Assembly (NCBI GenBank): GCA_021793375.1
Contig: JAJYSY010000016.1
Coordinates: forward strand, 1-43,187
DNA: 43,187 nt
Direction of reading: 5' to 3'
Source: Bacteroidota bacterium
GTDB lineage: Bacteria; Bacteroidota; Bacteroidia; Flavobacteriales; Flavobacteriaceae
Shown: positions 40,423 to 43,187 of the stretch, piece after piece
Position numbering within the stretch: the stretch's first letter is position 1
How the letters are laid out: each line of letters begins with the position of its first letter
Notes under the pieces: model-generated
What the model saw: the letters and a program-made list of their open reading frames with translations, nothing else
Databases searched by the model: none
What the model was told of the DNA's origin: nothing
Program-made: the position numbers and the translations under genes

Positions 40423-41037
40423 TTATTTTTTCTGCCACTTTTCATTCCGTTTTTCATTATCATTTAAGGATAAATAATGAATTGCTAAGATTAGTTGAAT
40501 GTTTGGGTCGTTTAAGTCGAATTCTTTTTGGTCTGATAAGACTTCTCTATACTGAATGTCAAATCCATTAAAATCTCCAGAGCTTTGAATACGTTCAAGA
40601 TAGTTCGCTACTTTTTCATTTTCGCTAGCCAGCTCGGCTAAATATTCTTGGTATTTTCCTTTATGATTTGGACAAACACTTTTAAATTCTGATTTCGTTT
40701 CTAAGTCAGTGTCTTTGCAAAAGGACCAAATTTCATTAAAGGTCTCAGAAGAAATGCTTTTATAAAGTTCTTTTTGTTTTTTAAAATCAATTTCTTTCCA
40801 AAATACATTTCCAGTGGCTTCTAAATATTCGTGCGGTATCCGTTCATAACAAGTTTTAAAATCAGCATCCATATGAAGACACATTTGATTTTTAAAGAAA
40901 GCTGTTATTTCTTTTAAGTCTTCTATTTGAGCAGATGAAAAAGTGTTGTGTAATTCGACCGTAGAATATTGTGTTTTACAAGAGAAATTCAATTGTAAAA
41001 TTATAATCCCGAATATAAATATTATTATTTTTCTCAT
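40423..41037 (-). CDS. Small lipoprotein, paralogue B
   Basis: 204 aa from the ATG at 41037; a GTG upstream lies in the core site. Signal peptide with lipobox LNFSC (Cys near 20). The blocks match the neighbouring lipoprotein: FSSAQIEDLKEITAFFKNQMC, EIDFKKQKELYKSISSETFNEIWSFC, SGDFNGFDIQYREVLSDQKEFDL, QLILAIHYLSLNDNEKRN. The function is unknown. Only 11 bases separate the cassette edge from the ATG, so its promoter must lie in or beyond the attC-like site. Confidence 0.75.
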   Translation of the reverse strand: MRKIIIFIFGIIILQLNFSCKTQYSTVELHNTFSSAQIEDLKEITAFFKNQMCLHMDADFKTCYERIPHEYLEATGNVFWKEIDFKKQKELYKSISSETFNEIWSFCKDTDLETKSEFKSVCPNHKGKYQEYLAELASENEKVANYLERIQSSGDFNGFDIQYREVLSDQKEFDLNDPNIQLILAIHYLSLNDNEKRNEKWQKK

Positions 41038-41039
41038 AT

Positions 41040-41141
41040 TACGCACAACGGGTCGGGGCTTGGCGTTCGGGCGGGAAATCTCCGCAGGAATTTCCTGCCG
41101 TGAACGTCAGCCCGCCTGACGCCAAACCCTTGTTGGGTGCT
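41040..41141 (-). repeat. attC-like site 10 (shortest)
   Basis: About 102 bp. Ends are TACGCACAAC (left) and GTTGGGTGCT (right). Arms GGGGCTTGGCGTTCGGGCGG and CCGCCTGACGCCAAACCC enclose a small hairpin (GCAGGAATTTCCTGC). GTTGGGT fits the classical GTTRRRY core. Confidence 0.85.
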
Positions 41142-41147
41142 GTTTTT

Positions 41148-41675
41148 TTATTCAGTTTGTTCAATTCTGTTCAACATTGTTTTAATTCGTCTTTCTGCTT
41201 CGTCTTTTGTTATTCCGTTGTAATAGTCTTTTACGAATTGGTGGTCAAAGTCTTCGTGAGGAATAATTTCAGGTCTTTGATTTCCCGTTCGTGTAAAAAC
41301 AGTTGTCGGAATACTTTCCTTAAATTCGTATTCAGGTATGTTATTACATAGCCAACCGAAATATTTTGTTTCGTGATTTTCGTTGTTAAAGTTTTCAGAA
41401 TAGTCATTAAAACTTTTTTCGCTTAACGAAACCCAAAGTCCGTATTCTAAATCTTCACAATGGTCAATTACTTTTTGTGTCAAAGTGCAACGGATAAATC
41501 TGTCTGTTTGGTCGCTGTGAGTTATAACACAAAAGTCGCTACTGATTTCCGCTATTGTTTCTTTGTCTTGTTGCGATAATGTGTCGTAATTGTCTGGCGA
41601 CTTAAATGTCAGAGCTGGAAACTCAAAGTGTTCTTGTCCACAACAACTGCAAGTATATTTAATTCGTTCTGTCAT
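41148..41675 (-). CDS. DUF2199 protein
   Basis: 175 aa. YTCSCCGQEHFEFPALTFKSPDNY carries a paired-cysteine ribbon, followed by SSDFCVI, RFIRCTLTQKVID, GLWVSLSEKSFNDY, FGWLCNNIPEYEF and RPEIIPHEDFDHQFVKDYYNGIT. This is the conserved order of the DUF2199 family, of unknown function. It is the sole gene of its cassette, with no clear promoter in the 44 bases between the cassette edge and the ATG. Confidence 0.85.
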   Translation of the reverse strand: MTERIKYTCSCCGQEHFEFPALTFKSPDNYDTLSQQDKETIAEISSDFCVITHSDQTDRFIRCTLTQKVIDHCEDLEYGLWVSLSEKSFNDYSENFNNENHETKYFGWLCNNIPEYEFKESIPTTVFTRTGNQRPEIIPHEDFDHQFVKDYYNGITKDEAERRIKTMLNRIEQTE

Positions 41676-41709
41676 TGTTTTTCTGTTAGTTGTGTTGTCG
41701 TCCTAAAAT

Positions 41710-41911
41710 AGCACCCAACGGTTTGTGGCTTGACGCTGGCGCAACTTAATAAGCTGAAATTTGACTTATAAAACCGAACCAAGCAAAAGCCGATTTTTCA
41801 TTTTTAAACTTACTCAAATAAAATTAAAATATCGACTTTTGCGTCCCAATAAAAACAGAACTTCCGTTTTAAAACATTACTTGCGCTTGCGTCAAACCAC
41901 GTGTTGTGTGC
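41710..41911 (-). repeat. attC-like site 11 (long class)
   Basis: About 202 bp. Ends are AGCACCCAAC (left) and GTTGTGTGC (right). Outer arms GTGGCTTGACGCTGGCGCAA and TTGCGCTTGCGTCAAACCAC pair nearly fully; inner arms AAGCAAAAGCCGATTTT and ATATCGACTTTTGCG. Its interior is a close copy of site 7. Confidence 0.85.
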
Positions 41912-41912
41912 T

Positions 41913-43115
41913 TTATTTAATGCGCGATATTTCTATCTCTTTTATTTTTCCCGTTTTTACATCTTTTAATTTAAGTTCAATATTATTTTCAGATTTATAC
42001 TTTTCTGATTTTAATACTATTTCGCAAAAATCCATTGATTGATAGTCAGTATTTCCAAATTTGAGAATTTCATCACCAACATTAATTTTATTTTTAATGT
42101 TTTTATCCCATATTAGTCCGACAACCATTTTATCATTTTCCATTGTAGGTTCAATTGACCAAGGTCTTTTTGAGAGTTCGTCTTGTGATTTGTTTTCATA
42201 GGGTTCAAAATAGAATTTTCCTTTTTTATAATCAATGGTTACTTTTCCATATTCTAATAATTTTGCTCCTAATCGAGAAGGCGAATCTTCGTTAGTGTTT
42301 ATTGTTGATATTATATTTTTAAAATGGGAATCGTTGATAAAAACATCTTCCAAATTGATGAGAATATTTTTTTGTTCATTTTTTTTCCCCAAGAATCCAA
42401 AAATTGAAGAACCTTTGGCAGTTGCTATTTTACTAATGGACTTGATTTTATTTTCTTGAAAAAGTTGGTATGAGCCAATTGACATCGTATAAAACTGGTC
42501 ATCACCCGAATCAAAAATCACTTCATCTGTAACGTTAGGATTTTTTTGAAGTGTAATTTTTAAGATCGGGGTCTTTTGTTTATCAAATTCTATTTTCTCG
42601 CTATTTTTTCTTTTCACGGATAAATTTCTTGCTTTGTCTGTAATTATCAAATTTTCATTCTTACTGTCAATTTGAACGACAGAATTCCTAAGAAGAGTGC
42701 TTCCAATAACTCCGTCGAAACCAAAACAATCAATAACTTTTGAATCGCCCTTGTTAAGGACTAATCCTGCACTGTTTAGAAAAGTCATTTTACCAATAGT
42801 CATCTTTGGTAGGGTAATTGCTTTTTTGATAGATGATTTTTTATTAATATCACTAAAAGAAACTTCTTGGCTATTTTTCACATTTAATTTCTTATAGGCA
42901 TCATCATAAATTACAAAAGGAGCTCCTGTATCAAATAGAAAACTATATGTATCTCCGTTTATATCAACGGGAATAATGATTTTTCCGTTTTTATTCTGAT
43001 AAGGAATGGTATCGTTATAATGTTTTTGTTCTATTTCTCCCTTATTTAAATCCACCTGAGAATAGGCATTAAAAATAAATGAGATTAAAAAGATTATACA
43101 GAATATTTTTTTCAT
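41913..43115 (-). CDS. Secreted two-lobed retropepsin-like aspartic protease with PDZ domain
   Basis: 400 aa. A cleavable signal peptide (about 1-19, ending FNAYSQ) is followed by two aspartyl-protease motifs in one chain: FLFDTGAPFVIY (DTG 62-64) and VIFDSGDDQFYT (DSG 202-204). A GFDGVIGSTLLRN loop lies between them, and a C-terminal PDZ domain covers about 325-385 (VVGLIWDKNIKNKINVGDEILKFGN). Such proteins are periplasmic or surface proteases common in Bacteroidota. It is the right-most complete cassette, about 30 bases from the cassette edge to the ATG. Confidence 0.85.
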   Translation of the reverse strand: MKKIFCIIFLISFIFNAYSQVDLNKGEIEQKHYNDTIPYQNKNGKIIIPVDINGDTYSFLFDTGAPFVIYDDAYKKLNVKNSQEVSFSDINKKSSIKKAITLPKMTIGKMTFLNSAGLVLNKGDSKVIDCFGFDGVIGSTLLRNSVVQIDSKNENLIITDKARNLSVKRKNSEKIEFDKQKTPILKITLQKNPNVTDEVIFDSGDDQFYTMSIGSYQLFQENKIKSISKIATAKGSSIFGFLGKKNEQKNILINLEDVFINDSHFKNIISTINTNEDSPSRLGAKLLEYGKVTIDYKKGKFYFEPYENKSQDELSKRPWSIEPTMENDKMVVGLIWDKNIKNKINVGDEILKFGNTDYQSMDFCEIVLKSEKYKSENNIELKLKDVKTGKIKEIEISRIK

Positions 43116-43137
43116 AATTTTTGTTGTTTTTAATATT

Positions 43138-43187
43138 GCTCACAACGGGTTGGCGCTTGGCGAGGGTGCGTAAAAATAAGCCGGAAA
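43138..43187 (-). repeat. attC-like site 12, cut by the window end
   Basis: Starts GCTCACAAC, matching GTTGTGTGC across the protease gene with one mismatch. The visible 50 bases follow the left half of site 9 almost base for base (GGCGCTTGGCGAGGGTGCGT), so it belongs to the long class and the array goes on to the right. Confidence 0.75.

Larger units (their letters stand above)
28642..43187 (-). mobile_element. Integron-type cassette array (12 visible cassettes; no integrase in the window)
   Basis: Twelve imperfect palindromes separate single genes or short operons, all coded on the minus strand. Across each gene unit the ends are inverted copies: GTTAACAGCA/TGCTGTTAAC, GTTGTGAGC/GCTCACAAC, GTTAGTGGCA/TGCCACTAAC, GTTGTGCGT/ACGCACAAC, GTTACAGGCA/TGCCTGTAAC, GTTGTAGCAC/GTGCTACAAC, GTTGCGCG/CGCGCAAC, GTTGTGGACA/TGTACACAAC (1 mismatch), GTTGTGCGTA/TACGCACAAC, GTTGGGTGCT/AGCACCCAAC and GTTGTGTGC/GCTCACAAC (1 mismatch). 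Within a palindrome the two outer ends differ. This is the relation between a cassette's first bases and the inverse core site of its own attC. Read on the minus strand, each cassette is TTR..., gene, ...YAAC-attC, the classical polarity. The array continues past the right edge, where an integrase and attI would be expected. It could also be an integrase-less array. Confidence 0.75.

Noticed and set aside
28642..43187. CRISPR-like or REP-like repeat array
   Set aside because: Spacing is irregular (0.6-3 kb), the repeats are palindromes of 100-200 bp with variable centres, and genes fill the spaces. No cas genes are seen.
28642..43187. Series of small transposons with terminal inverted repeats
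   Set aside because: The ends of each unit are inverted copies, as in transposons, but they differ from unit to unit, no transposase is present, and no target-site duplication is seen. The conserved part lies between units, as in attC sites.

Overview
The window is AT-rich bacterial DNA that looks like the chromosome of a Flavobacteriia member (Bacteroidota). The grounds are promoters of the TAnnTTTG type with no clear Shine-Dalgarno sequences, a TamB gene followed directly by a lipoprotein TamA (TamL), BshC of bacillithiol synthesis, and PaaZ/PaaG/PaaY homologues. No rRNA or tRNA gene was recognised. Genus and species cannot be set from this sequence.

Positions 1-28,550 are an ordinary chromosomal backbone. 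In order it holds: a broken TPMT-type methyltransferase at the left edge; an FAD monooxygenase; a sulfide-detoxification pair (persulfide dioxygenase-rhodanese fusion plus a single rhodanese) and a histidine-rich polytopic membrane protein; the TamB-TamL envelope export pair; a flippase and GalE; a small Pmp3/YqaE proteolipid; phenylacetate-type genes (paaZ with an extra C-terminal domain, an enoyl-CoA hydratase, paaY); pirin and YceI; a pRiA4b ORF-3-like protein; cca and tsaC; a small envelope-sugar locus (two GT2 glycosyltransferases flanking a WaaP/InaA-like kinase); and bshC.

Positions 28,642-43,187 are very different. Every gene lies on the minus strand, and single genes or small operons are separated by imperfect palindromes of about 100-200 bp. 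Twelve such palindromes are visible, the last cut by the window end. The outermost 8-10 bases of each palindrome do not match its own other end. They match, inverted, the facing end of the neighbouring palindrome across the gene (for example GTTACAGGCA ... TGCCTGTAAC around the restriction-modification genes). That is the signature of integron cassettes: the first bases of a cassette are complementary to the inverse core site of its own attC. Read on the minus strand, each gene points toward its attC, as in classical integrons. I therefore read the region as an integron-type cassette array of 12 cassettes. No integrase is inside the window; it should lie beyond the right edge, or the array is an integrase-less (CALIN) cluster. 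The left end is a relBE-type cassette whose terminal attC is reduced to a core-site remnant next to bshC.

Cassette contents, right to left (the presumed reading direction), are: a two-lobed retropepsin-like protease with a PDZ domain; a DUF2199 protein; two paralogous small lipoproteins; a higBA toxin-antitoxin pair; a membrane protein; a Dcm/EcoRII-type restriction-modification system; a SAP/DUF6434 protein; a DUF3667 membrane protein; an unknown two-gene unit; a four-gene operon under a TPP riboswitch (methyltransferase, AIR-synthase-like ATPase, divergent ThiE-like protein, Trm112-like zinc protein); and the relBE pair. Three addiction modules (two toxin-antitoxin pairs and one restriction-modification system) would stabilise such an array. 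The riboswitch operon is the most novel-looking cargo: a vitamin-B1-responsive, multi-gene cassette with its own promoter and no canonical thiamine genes beside it.
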